Part shown: piece by piece, positions 5,750 to 12,374 of the stretch
How positions within the stretch are numbered: position 1 is the first letter of the stretch
Layout of the letters: every line of letters begins with the position of its first letter
Origin: JBJSXF01 sp046086225
Lineage (GTDB): Bacteria; Actinomycetota; Acidimicrobiia; IMCC26256; PALSA-610
Reading direction: 5' to 3'
DNA length: 12,687 bases
NCBI GenBank assembly: GCA_046086225.1
Contig: JBJSXF010000112.1
Span: 1-12,687, forward strand
Notes under the pieces: generated by a model
The model's input: the letters and a program-made list of their open reading frames with translations, nothing else
Told to the model about the DNA's origin: nothing
Database searches by the model: none
Position numbers and translations under genes: made by a program

Positions 5750-6090
5750 GCGCCGTGGCCCAGACCGATCGTCCGACCGTCACCGAGCTCATCGAGGCCG
5801 TGCGCGAGTTCCTCGAGCGCGAGGTGATGACGGGCACCTCGGGCAGACTGCAGTTCCACGCCCGGGTCGCCGCCAACGTGCTCGCGGTCGTCGAGCGCGA
5901 ACTCGCCGAGAGTCCGCTCGGGGCGCTCACCGCCGCCGCCCGCGCCCAAGAGACCGAGCTGGCTCGTCGCATCCGGACCGGCGAGTTCGACGACCGGCTC
6001 GCCGAGGTGCGGGCCGAGGTGCGGGAGACGGTGCGGCGCAAGCTGCTCGTCGCCGACCCCGGGCACCTGCCTCCCGAGGCCCGGGCCTAG
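5746..6090 (+). CDS. DUF6285 protein, LvaB-like kinase partner
   Basis: This small cytoplasmic, largely helical protein of 114 aa starts from the GTG at 5746, which overlaps the phosphotransferase stop as GTGA. A second GTG at 5755 is possible and would give 111 aa. The key signature is GRLQFHARVAANVLAVVEREL (about residues 33-53), which I recognise as the core of DUF6285, preceded by ELIEAVREFLEREV and followed by an Arg/Glu-rich helix with RIRTGEFDDRLAEV. DUF6285 genes usually sit right after this type of phosphotransferase. In the levulinate pathway the equivalent small protein LvaB is needed for LvaA kinase activity. That LvaB is itself a DUF6285 member is my recollection. A subunit or activator role for the upstream kinase is inferred from the overlap and from this precedent. 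Confidence 0.88.
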   Translation: MSAVAQTDRPTVTELIEAVREFLEREVMTGTSGRLQFHARVAANVLAVVERELAESPLGALTAAARAQETELARRIRTGEFDDRLAEVRAEVRETVRRKLLVADPGHLPPEARA

Positions 6091-6093
6091 CCT
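6088..6093 (+). promoter_or_regulatory. Putative -10 hexamer (TAGCCT) for xth, overlapping the DUF6285 stop
   Basis: TAGCCT includes the TAG stop codon of the preceding gene and lies 9 nt before the ATG at 6103. No Shine-Dalgarno is seen in the 12-nt gap. It could give xth its own leaderless transcript, although read-through from the upstream pair is equally possible. Confidence 0.3.
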
Positions 6094-6102
6094 CCGTCCG
6101 CC

Positions 6103-6885
6103 ATGCGGATCGCGACCTGGAACGTCAACTCGCTGAAGGCCCGACTGCCACGGGTCGAGGAGTTCCTCGCCTACGCCGACGTCGACGTGCTGTGCCTCCA
6201 GGAGACCAAGATGGCCGACGACGCGTTCCCGGCCCTCACGTTCGCCGGGCTCGGCTACGACGCGGTGCACCACGGTCAGGGTCGCTGGAACGGCGTGGCG
6301 ATCCTCTCGCGGGTCGGCCTCACCGATACCGCCTCGGGCTTCGGTCCCGATCACGTCGACCCCTACGAGGGTGACGCCCGGGTCGTGGCCGCCACCTGCG
6401 GCGGAGTGCGGATCGTGAGCGTCTACGTGCCGAACGGACGCGAGGTGCCGAGCGAGTGGTACGACCGCAAACTCGCCTGGCTCGCCGTCTTCCACGACTG
6501 GATCGCCGCCGGGAACGCACCGACCGACCCGCTCTACGTCGGCGGCGACTACAACGTCGCGCCCGAGGACCGCGACGTGTGGAGCATCGGCGCCTTCGCC
6601 GGCTCGACGCACGTCACCGCGCCCGAGCGCGAGGCCATCGGTCGGCTCGGGGCCTGGGGTCTGCAGGATCTCTTCCGCCTCGTGTATCCCGATGCCGATC
6701 GGCTCTACACCTACTGGGACTACCGCTCCGGCGACTTCCACCAGCACCGGGGCATACGGATCGATCTCGCGCTCGGCACGGCGCCGCTCGCCGAACGTAC
6801 CCGCTGGGCGACGGTCGACCGCAACGCCCGCAAGGGTCAGGGTCCGTCGGACCACGCCCCGCTCATCGTCGATCTCGCCGACTGA
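6103..6885 (+). CDS. xth: Exodeoxyribonuclease III / AP endonuclease
   Basis: At 260 aa this is near the 268 aa of E. coli ExoIII. The EEP-fold motifs are all in place: TWNVNSLKAR with Asn7, LQETK with metal ligand Glu34, GRWNGVAILSR, VSVYVPNG with the active-site Tyr, GGDYNVAPEDRDVW with the catalytic Asp and Asn, the TYWDYRSGDFHQHRGIRIDLAL block, and the terminal SDHAPLIVDL with the Asp-His pair. The enzyme cleaves abasic sites and has 3'-5' exonuclease and 3'-phosphatase activity in base-excision repair. No active-site residue appears to be missing. The gene begins 12 nt after the DUF6285 stop, and the next gene starts 4 nt after its own stop. There is no obvious functional link with the kinase pair upstream. 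The link with the downstream predicted nuclease is discussed in the findings. Confidence 0.96.
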   Translation: MRIATWNVNSLKARLPRVEEFLAYADVDVLCLQETKMADDAFPALTFAGLGYDAVHHGQGRWNGVAILSRVGLTDTASGFGPDHVDPYEGDARVVAATCGGVRIVSVYVPNGREVPSEWYDRKLAWLAVFHDWIAAGNAPTDPLYVGGDYNVAPEDRDVWSIGAFAGSTHVTAPEREAIGRLGAWGLQDLFRLVYPDADRLYTYWDYRSGDFHQHRGIRIDLALGTAPLAERTRWATVDRNARKGQGPSDHAPLIVDLAD

Positions 6886-6889
6886 CGTC

Positions 6890-7594
6890 GTGCCCGGCCC
6901 GACCGAACCCGGGCTGACCGTCGCCGCGGTCGACTGGTCGGGGGCCCGCCGCCCGAAGGGCATCTGGCTCGCCGTCGTGCGCGCCGGCACGCTCGTCGAG
7001 AGCCGCCCGATCGCCACCCGGGAGACCGCGATCGATGCCGTGGTCGCGCTCCCTGCACCGGTCGCGGTCGGGTTCGACTTCTCGTTCTCGGTGCCGGCCT
7101 GGTTCGCAGCCGAGCTCGGCTGCACCTCGGCGCCCGCCGTGTGGCACCGAGCGCACACCGACGGGGAGGCCTGGCTCGCACCGACCCCGCCGTTCTGGCG
7201 CGACCGCTGCACGGTGCCCCCCGAGCAGCGGTTCCGCCGTTGCGAGACGCGCTACCCGAGCGCCAAATCGGTGTTCCAGCTCGTCGGGAACGGTCAGGTC
7301 GGCGCCGGTTCGGTGCGGGGCATGGCCCTGCTCCCCCGCCTGCGCCGCGCCGGGTTCGCGATCTGGCCGTTCGACGAACCGACCGACCGGGTCGCGTTCG
7401 AGATCTACCCGAGCGCGCTGCGCCCCCTCGTCGAGGCACCGGGTCCGTTCGCGTCGAACGACGAACGCGACGCCGTCGCGTCAGCCCGGGCGATGTGGGA
7501 GCACCGCGCCACCCTCGGGCGACTGCGGCAGACCGATGATCCCGTCGCGCTCGTCGAGGGCGACGTGTGGGATCCGGTCAGCCCTTCGCCTTGA
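6890..7594 (+). CDS. DUF429-family protein, predicted RNase H-fold nuclease
   Basis: This encodes 234 aa from the GTG at 6890, 4 nt after the xth stop; no Shine-Dalgarno is evident, so translational coupling is likely. The order of motifs matches DUF429: an N-terminal strand with VAAVDWSGAR (Asp15), VAVGFDFSFSVP (Asp63), a central insertion with WLAPTPPFWRDRC and CETRYPSAKSVFQLVGNGQVGAGSVRGM, then EIYPSALRPL (Glu171) and SNDERDAVASA (Asp191/Asp194). The acidic residues fit the DDE/D spacing of an RNase H-like core, and COG groupings call such proteins predicted nucleases. The activity is not demonstrated to my knowledge. It is transcribed with exonuclease III. Its 3' end overlaps the convergent etfA stop by 17 nt. 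Confidence 0.83.
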   Translation: MPGPTEPGLTVAAVDWSGARRPKGIWLAVVRAGTLVESRPIATRETAIDAVVALPAPVAVGFDFSFSVPAWFAAELGCTSAPAVWHRAHTDGEAWLAPTPPFWRDRCTVPPEQRFRRCETRYPSAKSVFQLVGNGQVGAGSVRGMALLPRLRRAGFAIWPFDEPTDRVAFEIYPSALRPLVEAPGPFASNDERDAVASARAMWEHRATLGRLRQTDDPVALVEGDVWDPVSPSP

Positions 7595-8543
7595 TGATCT
7601 CGATGAGCTGCGGCACGACCTTGTGCACGTCACCGACGATGCCGAGGTCGGCCACCGCGAAGATCGGCGCCTCGCCGTCCTTGTTCACGGCGACGATGTT
7701 GTCGCTGTTCTTCATGCCCACGAGGTGCTGGGTGGCCCCCGAGATGCCGAGCGCGATGTAGACCTTCGGCTTCACGGTCTTGCCGGTCTGGCCGACCTGC
7801 AGCGCGTAGGGAACCCAACCCGCATCGACGATCGCTCGCGACGCGCCCCAGGCACCCTTGAGCTCCTTGGCGAGCTCCTCGACCAGCGGGCCGTAGTTCT
7901 CGGACGCACCGATGCCCCGACCGCCCGAGACGACGACGGACGCCTCCTCGAGCTTCGGGCCCTGCTGCTCCTCGACGTGACGCTCGAGCACCTTGGCCTC
8001 GACGGCCCGGCCCGGATCGCCCGCACCGGCCGCGACGACCTCGGCGGCCCCGCCGCCCGACGGCTCCGCCGCGAACGACTTGGGGCGGATCGCCACGAGG
8101 GCGGGCGATGCCGACGGGGTGGTGTCGACGAGCGTGACTCCACCGAAGATCGCGACCCCGACCGTCACCCCGCTGTCGGCGGTGAGCGACGAGCCGTTGG
8201 TGATGACCGGACGGTCGAGCTTCACCGACAGCCGGGCGATCGCGTCACGACCGTCGTAGGTCTGGGCGACGAGCACCACGTCGGGTGCCGTCGCGTTCAC
8301 GAGTTCGGCGATACCGGCCGCAGCCGCGTGCCCCGGGAGGGCACCGCCCGCGTCGATGACGTGCAGCTTCGTCGCGCCGTACTCGCCGACCTGAGCGGCG
8401 ACCGCCGCGGTGTCGTCGGTGCCCGCGTAGACCGCCTCGACGGTCGCCGCGATCTCGCGCGCCTTCGTCAGGAGCTCGAGGGTGGCCGTGGTGACCTTGC
8501 CCTCGCTCGACTCCGCGTAGACCAGAACCTTGTCGACGCCCAC
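7578..8543 (-). CDS. etfA: Electron transfer flavoprotein alpha subunit
   Basis: EtfA, with EtfB, takes electrons from acyl-CoA dehydrogenases and related flavoenzymes and passes them to a quinone oxidoreductase. The 321-aa product has the N-terminal alpha/beta domain (KVLVYAESSEGKVTTATLELLTKA) and the C-terminal FAD domain with VVSGGRGIG (204-212), GASRAIVDAGWVPYALQVGQTGKTV (233-257), YIALGISGATQHLVGM (262-277) and the NKDGEAPIFAVADLGIVGD tail. Length and motifs are normal. The GTG start at 8543 is one base after the etfB stop, and GAAGGTGG just upstream inside etfB serves as ribosome binding site. The gene ends convergently with the DUF429 gene with a short overlap. It is expected to be cytoplasmic. 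Confidence 0.97.
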   Translation of the reverse strand: MGVDKVLVYAESSEGKVTTATLELLTKAREIAATVEAVYAGTDDTAAVAAQVGEYGATKLHVIDAGGALPGHAAAAGIAELVNATAPDVVLVAQTYDGRDAIARLSVKLDRPVITNGSSLTADSGVTVGVAIFGGVTLVDTTPSASPALVAIRPKSFAAEPSGGGAAEVVAAGAGDPGRAVEAKVLERHVEEQQGPKLEEASVVVSGGRGIGASENYGPLVEELAKELKGAWGASRAIVDAGWVPYALQVGQTGKTVKPKVYIALGISGATQHLVGMKNSDNIVAVNKDGEAPIFAVADLGIVGDVHKVVPQLIEIIKAKG

Positions 8544-8544
8544 G

Positions 8545-9324
8545 TCACACCACCTTCAGCTGCTCGAGGAACGCCACGACCTTCTCGGCGCCGGTTCCGT
8601 CGTCTTCGAACTTCTCGCCCGCCTCGCGGGCCGGGGCCTGCTCGACGTTCGTGATCTGCTGGCGGGCGCCGGACCAGCCGACCTGGCCGCCGTCGAGGCC
8701 GAGATCGGCCGCGGTCACCTGGTCGACCGGCTTGCTCTTGGCCGCCATGATCCCCTTGAACGAGGGGTAGCGGGGCTCGACCACACCGGCCGTCACCGAG
8801 ACCACCGCCGGGAGCGAGGCCTCGACGATGTCGTAGCCGGCTTCGGTCTGGCGCTGGACCTTCACGGTGCCGCCGGCGATCTCCACCTGCTTGGCGAAGG
8901 TGATGGCAGGCCAGCCGAGGAGTTCGGCAACCTGGGCGGGCACCGTGCCGGTGTAGCCGTCGCTCGATTCGGTGGCGGCGAGCACGAGGTCGGCGCCGCC
9001 GGCCCGCTCGACCGCCTTGGCGAGCACCTTGGCGGTGCCGAGCGCGTCGGAGCCCTCGAGTGCCGGGTCGGAGACGAGCACGGCCTTCGCCGCACCCATC
9101 GCCAGCGCGGTGCGCAGTCCGGAGACCTCGCCGTTGGGGGCCATGGAGACGAGGGTGACCTCGCCGCCGCCGGCCGTGTCGACGAGCTGCAGCGCCATCT
9201 CGACGCCGTAGCTGTCGGACTCGTCGAGGATGAGCTTGCCGCTGCGGTCGAGGGTGTGGTCGGCCTCGAGCGAACCCGGCACGGCCGGGTCGGGGATCTG
9301 CTTCACGCAGACGACGACGTTCAT
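8545..9324 (-). CDS. etfB: Electron transfer flavoprotein beta subunit
   Basis: This encodes 259 aa. It starts MNVVVCVKQIPDPAVPGSLE, the standard EtfB opening, and continues with LDESDSYGVEMALQLV, VTLVSMAP, ALAMGAAKAVLVSD, a DLVLAATESSDGYTGTVPAQVAELLGWPAITFA core (AMP/nucleotide-binding and dehydrogenase-recognition region), and VVSVTAGVVEPRYPSFKGIMAAKSKPV. The ATG at 9324 is supported by AAGAGGAG about 5 nt upstream, a clear Shine-Dalgarno unlike the leaderless-looking starts elsewhere in the window. It is first in the operon, followed immediately by etfA. A likely client dehydrogenase (11108-12328) is nearby on the other strand. Confidence 0.97.
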   Translation of the reverse strand: MNVVVCVKQIPDPAVPGSLEADHTLDRSGKLILDESDSYGVEMALQLVDTAGGGEVTLVSMAPNGEVSGLRTALAMGAAKAVLVSDPALEGSDALGTAKVLAKAVERAGGADLVLAATESSDGYTGTVPAQVAELLGWPAITFAKQVEIAGGTVKVQRQTEAGYDIVEASLPAVVSVTAGVVEPRYPSFKGIMAAKSKPVDQVTAADLGLDGGQVGWSGARQQITNVEQAPAREAGEKFEDDGTGAEKVVAFLEQLKVV

Positions 9325-9356
9325 GGGTCTCCTCTTCACGACGGGAAGGCCCGAGG

Positions 9357-9362
9357 ATTCTG
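9357..9362 (-). promoter_or_regulatory. Possible -10 hexamer (CAGAAT) of the etfBA operon
   Basis: On the minus strand CAGAAT lies 32 nt upstream of the etfB ATG, leaving room for a short leader carrying the AAGAGGAG ribosome binding site. A TTCGAC stands about 19 nt further upstream as a weak -35. The match is modest; it is listed because it is the only AT-richer patch in this GC-rich divergent spacer (9325-9445). Confidence 0.25.
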
Positions 9363-9431
9363 CCAACCGGGCGGCCGCGGAGTCGAAACGGGACCGGGCA
9401 AGTCGAGCCGGGCCCCGGGAGCGGCGCCCGG

Positions 9432-9437
9432 TACCGT
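9432..9437 (+). promoter_or_regulatory. Putative -10 hexamer (TACCGT), leaderless start of the GGR-family gene
   Basis: TACCGT lies 8 nt before the GTG at 9446, with no Shine-Dalgarno between. The spacing is the same as before other plus-strand first genes here. Confidence 0.4.
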
Positions 9438-9445
9438 CGAGAGCC

Positions 9446-10633
9446 GTGAGCGCCCCGGCCGACGTCGTCATCGTGGGGGCGGGCCCGGCGGGCTGTGCGG
9501 CGGCGATCGGGGCCGTCCGGCGGGGCCTGCGCACGGTGGTGCTCGACCGGGCGACCTTCCCCCGGGACAAGACCTGCGGCGACGGCCTGACCACCGCTGC
9601 CCTGCGGATCCTGGAGGGGCTCGGCCTCGCCCGGGCCGACCTCGACGCCCTGGGCGCCGCTCCGGTGCCCGCGACGGTGATCACCGCGCCGAGCGGCCGC
9701 CGGGTCGTCCTGCCGATGCCGACGACCGGTACCCACGCCCTCGTCGTGGAACGACGACACCTCGATGCCCGCCTGGTGGACGCGGCCCGGGCCGCCGGGG
9801 CCGAGGTGCGCGAGGGCCACACGGTCGAGCGGGTCGAGGTGCACGCCGACGGCGTGACCGTCGACGGCATCGCGGCCCGGCACCTCGTGGCCGCCGACGG
9901 CCATTGGTCGCCGGTCCGCCGGATGCTCGAGCCGGGCACGTCCCGCGACCTCGGCGAATGGCACGCCGTGCGCCAGTACTTCGCGGGCACCACCGCGGAT
10001 CGGCTCTGGGTGTGGTTCGCCGCCGATCTCCTCCCCGGCTACCTCTGGGTGTTCCCGCTCGGGGCCGGACGGGCCAACGTCGGCTACGGCGTGCTGCGCG
10101 CCGACCGAGCCGCGGCGAAGCGCGGACGGGATCTGAAGGACCTCTGGCCGACGCTCCTCGCCCGACCCGAGGTGCGGGCCGTGCTCGGACCCGACGCCCG
10201 GGCCGCCGAGCCGGTGCGGGCCTGGCCGATCCCGACCCGCTACGACCCGGCCCGGCTCGTCCACGGTCCGCGGGTGCGGTTCGTCGGCGACGCGGCCGGG
10301 GTCGTGGACCCGATGACCGGCGAGGGGATCGCCCAGGCGATGGAGACGGGGCTCCTCGCCGCCGAATCGATCGCGACGGGCGCCGACTACGCCCGCCTCG
10401 TCCACCGTGCGCTCGGCCGCGACCTGCGCTTCGCCGCGCTCCTCCAGCGCGTGCTCGCCCGCCGCTGGGGTGCCGACCTCGCCATCTCGACGGCCGGCCT
10501 CACCCCCTGGACGCGCCGCAACTTCGCCCGCTGGATGTGGGAGGACTACCCCCGGGCGATCCTGGGCACCCCCGACCGCTGGCACCGGGGCATGCTCACC
10601 CCGCCCGGGGCCTGGGCCGACGCGGCGCGCTGA
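9446..10633 (+). CDS. Geranylgeranyl-reductase-family FAD oxidoreductase
   Basis: This encodes 395 aa. The N-terminus has a Rossmann dinucleotide-binding motif VVIVGAGPAGCAAA (GxGxxG at 11-16), Asp34 at the end of strand 2 and FPRDKTCGDGLTT, the family's K-x-CG motif. PGYLWVFPLG (197-206) is the GGR-type PxYxWxFP motif lining the lipid/substrate cavity. FVGDAAGVVDPMTGEGIAQAMETG (around 281) is the second FAD-contact motif. Family members reduce isoprenoid double bonds (phytyl or geranylgeranyl chains, the menaquinone side chain as in MenJ), while more distant relatives (FixC/ETF-QO) oxidise ETF. No C-terminal ferredoxin domain is present, which argues against classic ETF:quinone oxidoreductase. 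It is divergent from etfB with a 121-nt spacer, so shared control or electron supply is possible. The start is GTG 9446. Confidence 0.88.
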   Translation: MSAPADVVIVGAGPAGCAAAIGAVRRGLRTVVLDRATFPRDKTCGDGLTTAALRILEGLGLARADLDALGAAPVPATVITAPSGRRVVLPMPTTGTHALVVERRHLDARLVDAARAAGAEVREGHTVERVEVHADGVTVDGIAARHLVAADGHWSPVRRMLEPGTSRDLGEWHAVRQYFAGTTADRLWVWFAADLLPGYLWVFPLGAGRANVGYGVLRADRAAAKRGRDLKDLWPTLLARPEVRAVLGPDARAAEPVRAWPIPTRYDPARLVHGPRVRFVGDAAGVVDPMTGEGIAQAMETGLLAAESIATGADYARLVHRALGRDLRFAALLQRVLARRWGADLAISTAGLTPWTRRNFARWMWEDYPRAILGTPDRWHRGMLTPPGAWADAAR

Positions 10634-10683
10634 CCGCCACCCGCTCCCCCCGCCCGCAGTAGCGGCACCGCGGCGGCCTCTGC

Positions 10684-10689
10684 CATGAT
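10684..10689 (+). promoter_or_regulatory. Putative -10 hexamer (CATGAT), leaderless start of the SRPBCC-ACAD pair
   Basis: CATGAT lies 6 nt before the ATG at 10696, in a 62-nt gap after the GGR-family stop. No Shine-Dalgarno is present. Agreement with the TANNNT form is partial (position 2 A, position 6 T). Confidence 0.32.
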
Positions 10690-10695
10690 CCGTCC

Positions 10696-11085
10696 ATGGC
10701 ACAAGGTGAAGCAGTCATCGACATCGACCGAACCCCCGACGACGTGTGGGCCCTGCTCCGTGGCTTCGGCACGATCAACGAGTGGATGCCCGGCATCGAC
10801 TCGTGCACCGTCGAGGGCGACGTGCGCACGATCGGCACGATGGGCATCGAGATCAAAGAGCAGCTCCGCGAACTCGACGAGGCGGCCCGGCGCACCTCCT
10901 ACTCGGTGATCGCATCGCCGATGGGCAACCTCGAGTCGCACCTCGCCACCATCTCGGTGACAGCCGAGGGCTCGGGCTCGCGAGTGACCTGGGTGGTCGA
11001 GGTGAGCCCCGACGAGCTGCTCGGGCTCTTCCTCCCCATCTACGAGGGCTCGGTCGCCGAGCTCAAGAAGCGGCTCGAGGCCTGA
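10696..11085 (+). CDS. SRPBCC/START-fold protein (polyketide cyclase/dehydrase-like)
   Basis: This encodes 129 aa. The pattern EAVIDIDRTPDDVWALLRGFGTINEWMPGIDSCTVEGD is the standard SRPBCC opening: strand, then a helix after PxDVW, then W-P. A beta-rich middle (MGIEIKEQLRELDEAARRTSYSVIASPMGNLESHLATISV) follows, with VTWVVEVSPDE and a long C-terminal helix (LFLPIYEGSVAELKKRLEA). The fold makes a hydrophobic ligand cavity. Activities in the family range from lipid transfer to cyclases, and no catalytic residue can be assigned. The gene is 22 nt upstream of the acyl-CoA dehydrogenase and probably co-transcribed, so a role in binding a hydrophobic substrate or product of that pathway is possible but not shown. 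Confidence 0.88.
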   Translation: MAQGEAVIDIDRTPDDVWALLRGFGTINEWMPGIDSCTVEGDVRTIGTMGIEIKEQLRELDEAARRTSYSVIASPMGNLESHLATISVTAEGSGSRVTWVVEVSPDELLGLFLPIYEGSVAELKKRLEA

Positions 11086-11107
11086 CCGGGCCCGCGCCCG
11101 TTCCACC

Positions 11108-12328
11108 ATGGCGATCGACTTCAGCCTCACCCCCGAGCTCGAGGACATCCGGTCCCGGGTCCGGTCCCTCATCGACGAGTGCGTGCGTCCGATCGAGCGC
11201 GACATGGATCGCCACGATCGCACCTCGCTCGTCGAGGGCATCATCGCCATGCGCACCGAGGCGCGAAAGCGCGGCATCTGGCTGCCCCACATGCCGACCG
11301 AGTGGGGCGGGATGGGCCTCGGCCACGTCGAGCTCGCCATGGTGCAGGCCGAGGCGGCCCGCGCGAGCTTCGGGCCGTTCGCCATCAACGCGCAGGCGCC
11401 CGACGAGGGCAACATGCACACGATCCTCCACTGGGGCACCGACGCCCAGAAGGAGAAGTACCTGAAGCCGCTGTGCGAGGGAACGACGGCGTCGTGCTTC
11501 GCGATGACCGAGCCCGAGGTCGCAGGTTCCGACCCGACGCTCATCAAGACCTGGGGCTACCAGGACGGCGACGAGTGGGTCATCAACGGGCACAAGTGGT
11601 TCATCAGCCAGGCGCACCGTGCCCGCTTCGCGATCCTCATCGCCCGCACCGAGCAGGACCCCGACATCCCACAGGCCGCGAACAGCGCCTTCATCGTCGA
11701 TCTGCCCGCCGAGGGCTGGACCGAGGTGCGCCAGATCGAGACGATGCACGGCCCGGGCGGTCACTCCGAGATCCGCATCGAGGACCTGCGGGTGCACGGC
11801 GACCAGATGCTCGGCGGTCGGGGCCAGGGGCACCTGCTCGGCCAGTACCGGCTCGGGCCGGCCCGGCTCGCGCACTGCATGCGCTGGATCGCCCAGGCCG
11901 AGATGGCCCTCGACCTCATGGTGGACCGTTCACTCAATCGCTTCTCGCACGGGTCGCTCCTCGCCGAGAAGCAGGGCATCCAGTGGCTCATCGCGGAGTC
12001 GACCATCGAGCTCTACCAGTGCAAGCTCATGGTGATGCACGCCGCCTACAAGATCGACCGAAAGGAAGACTTCCGGGCCGAGGTGTCGATGGCGAAGCAC
12101 TTCGTCGCCAACTCGCTGAACCGGATCATCGACCGGGCGATCCAGGTGCACGGTGCCCTCGGCTACTCGAAGGACACGCCGCTCGCCGACATGTTCCTCC
12201 ACGCCCGCTGGGCCCGCTTCGCCGACGGTGCCGACGAGATCCACCTCATGCGCACCGCCGAGCGGGCGATCGCCGCGTTCCGCGACACCGGCTCGACCCG
12301 GGCCGCGACCGGCAACCTCCCGCTGTAG
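11108..12328 (+). CDS. Acyl-CoA dehydrogenase family protein, ACAD10/11 (LvaC)-like
   Basis: This encodes 406 aa. The N-terminal helical domain (MAIDFSLTPELEDIRSRVRSLIDECV) is followed by GIWLPHMPTEWGGMGLGHVELAMVQAEAAR, the FAD/substrate segment CFAMTEPEVAGSDPTLIKT (130-148), a beta domain with EWVINGHKWFISQAHRARFAILIARTE, and the C-terminal helical domain with QVHGALGYSKDTPLADMFLHARWARFADGADEIHLMRTAER. All landmarks of a flavin acyl-CoA dehydrogenase are present and the length is normal. FADGADEIH (371-379) stands where medium-chain enzymes have the IYEGTSEIQ loop, so Asp replaces the catalytic Glu there. An ADGPDEVH-like form is typical of the ACAD10/11 clade. Given the LvaA/LvaB-like pair upstream, it could act on 4-phosphoacyl-CoAs, but ordinary dehydrogenation with EtfAB is equally open. 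It has ATG 11108 and no Shine-Dalgarno. Confidence 0.94.
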   Translation: MAIDFSLTPELEDIRSRVRSLIDECVRPIERDMDRHDRTSLVEGIIAMRTEARKRGIWLPHMPTEWGGMGLGHVELAMVQAEAARASFGPFAINAQAPDEGNMHTILHWGTDAQKEKYLKPLCEGTTASCFAMTEPEVAGSDPTLIKTWGYQDGDEWVINGHKWFISQAHRARFAILIARTEQDPDIPQAANSAFIVDLPAEGWTEVRQIETMHGPGGHSEIRIEDLRVHGDQMLGGRGQGHLLGQYRLGPARLAHCMRWIAQAEMALDLMVDRSLNRFSHGSLLAEKQGIQWLIAESTIELYQCKLMVMHAAYKIDRKEDFRAEVSMAKHFVANSLNRIIDRAIQVHGALGYSKDTPLADMFLHARWARFADGADEIHLMRTAERAIAAFRDTGSTRAATGNLPL

Positions 12329-12342
12329 CGATCGCGGCACCG

Positions 12343-12360
12343 GACCGGTCGGCCCCGGTC
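12343..12360 (+). terminator. Weak hairpin between the acyl-CoA dehydrogenase and the last gene
   Basis: GACCGG (12343-12348) pairs with CCGGTC (12355-12360) around a 6-nt loop, 15 nt after the stop. There is no T-tract and the stem is only 6 bp, so this is a low-confidence terminator candidate. It ends just before the TAGCAT hexamer of the next gene. Confidence 0.25.
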
Positions 12361-12361
12361 G

Positions 12362-12367
12362 TAGCAT
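12362..12367 (+). promoter_or_regulatory. Putative -10 hexamer (TAGCAT), leaderless start of the last gene
   Basis: TAGCAT lies exactly 7 nt before the GTG at 12375, with no Shine-Dalgarno. This is one of the two clearest cases, together with TAGCGT at 4756-4761, which has the same spacing. Confidence 0.42.
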
Positions 12368-12374
12368 TGCTGGC

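Noticed and set aside
5542..7212. 556-codon minus-strand open frame antisense to DUF6285, xth and DUF429
   Set aside because: It is a shadow of three genes with recognised motifs on the plus strand.
9446..10633. Classic ETF:ubiquinone oxidoreductase (FixC/ETF-QO)
   Set aside because: There is no C-terminal 4Fe-4S ferredoxin domain, and the PGYLWVFP and KTCGDG motifs point to the geranylgeranyl reductase group.
8530..10662. 710-codon plus-strand open frame antisense to etfB
   Set aside because: It has no recognisable domain and crosses from antisense of etfB into a wrong frame of the GGR-family gene.
8468..10702. Very long minus-strand open frame (744 codons) across etfB and the GGR-family gene
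   Set aside because: It runs antisense or out of frame to two well-recognised genes, is rich in Arg/Gly/Pro, and has no domain. Such frames are expected in DNA this GC-rich.
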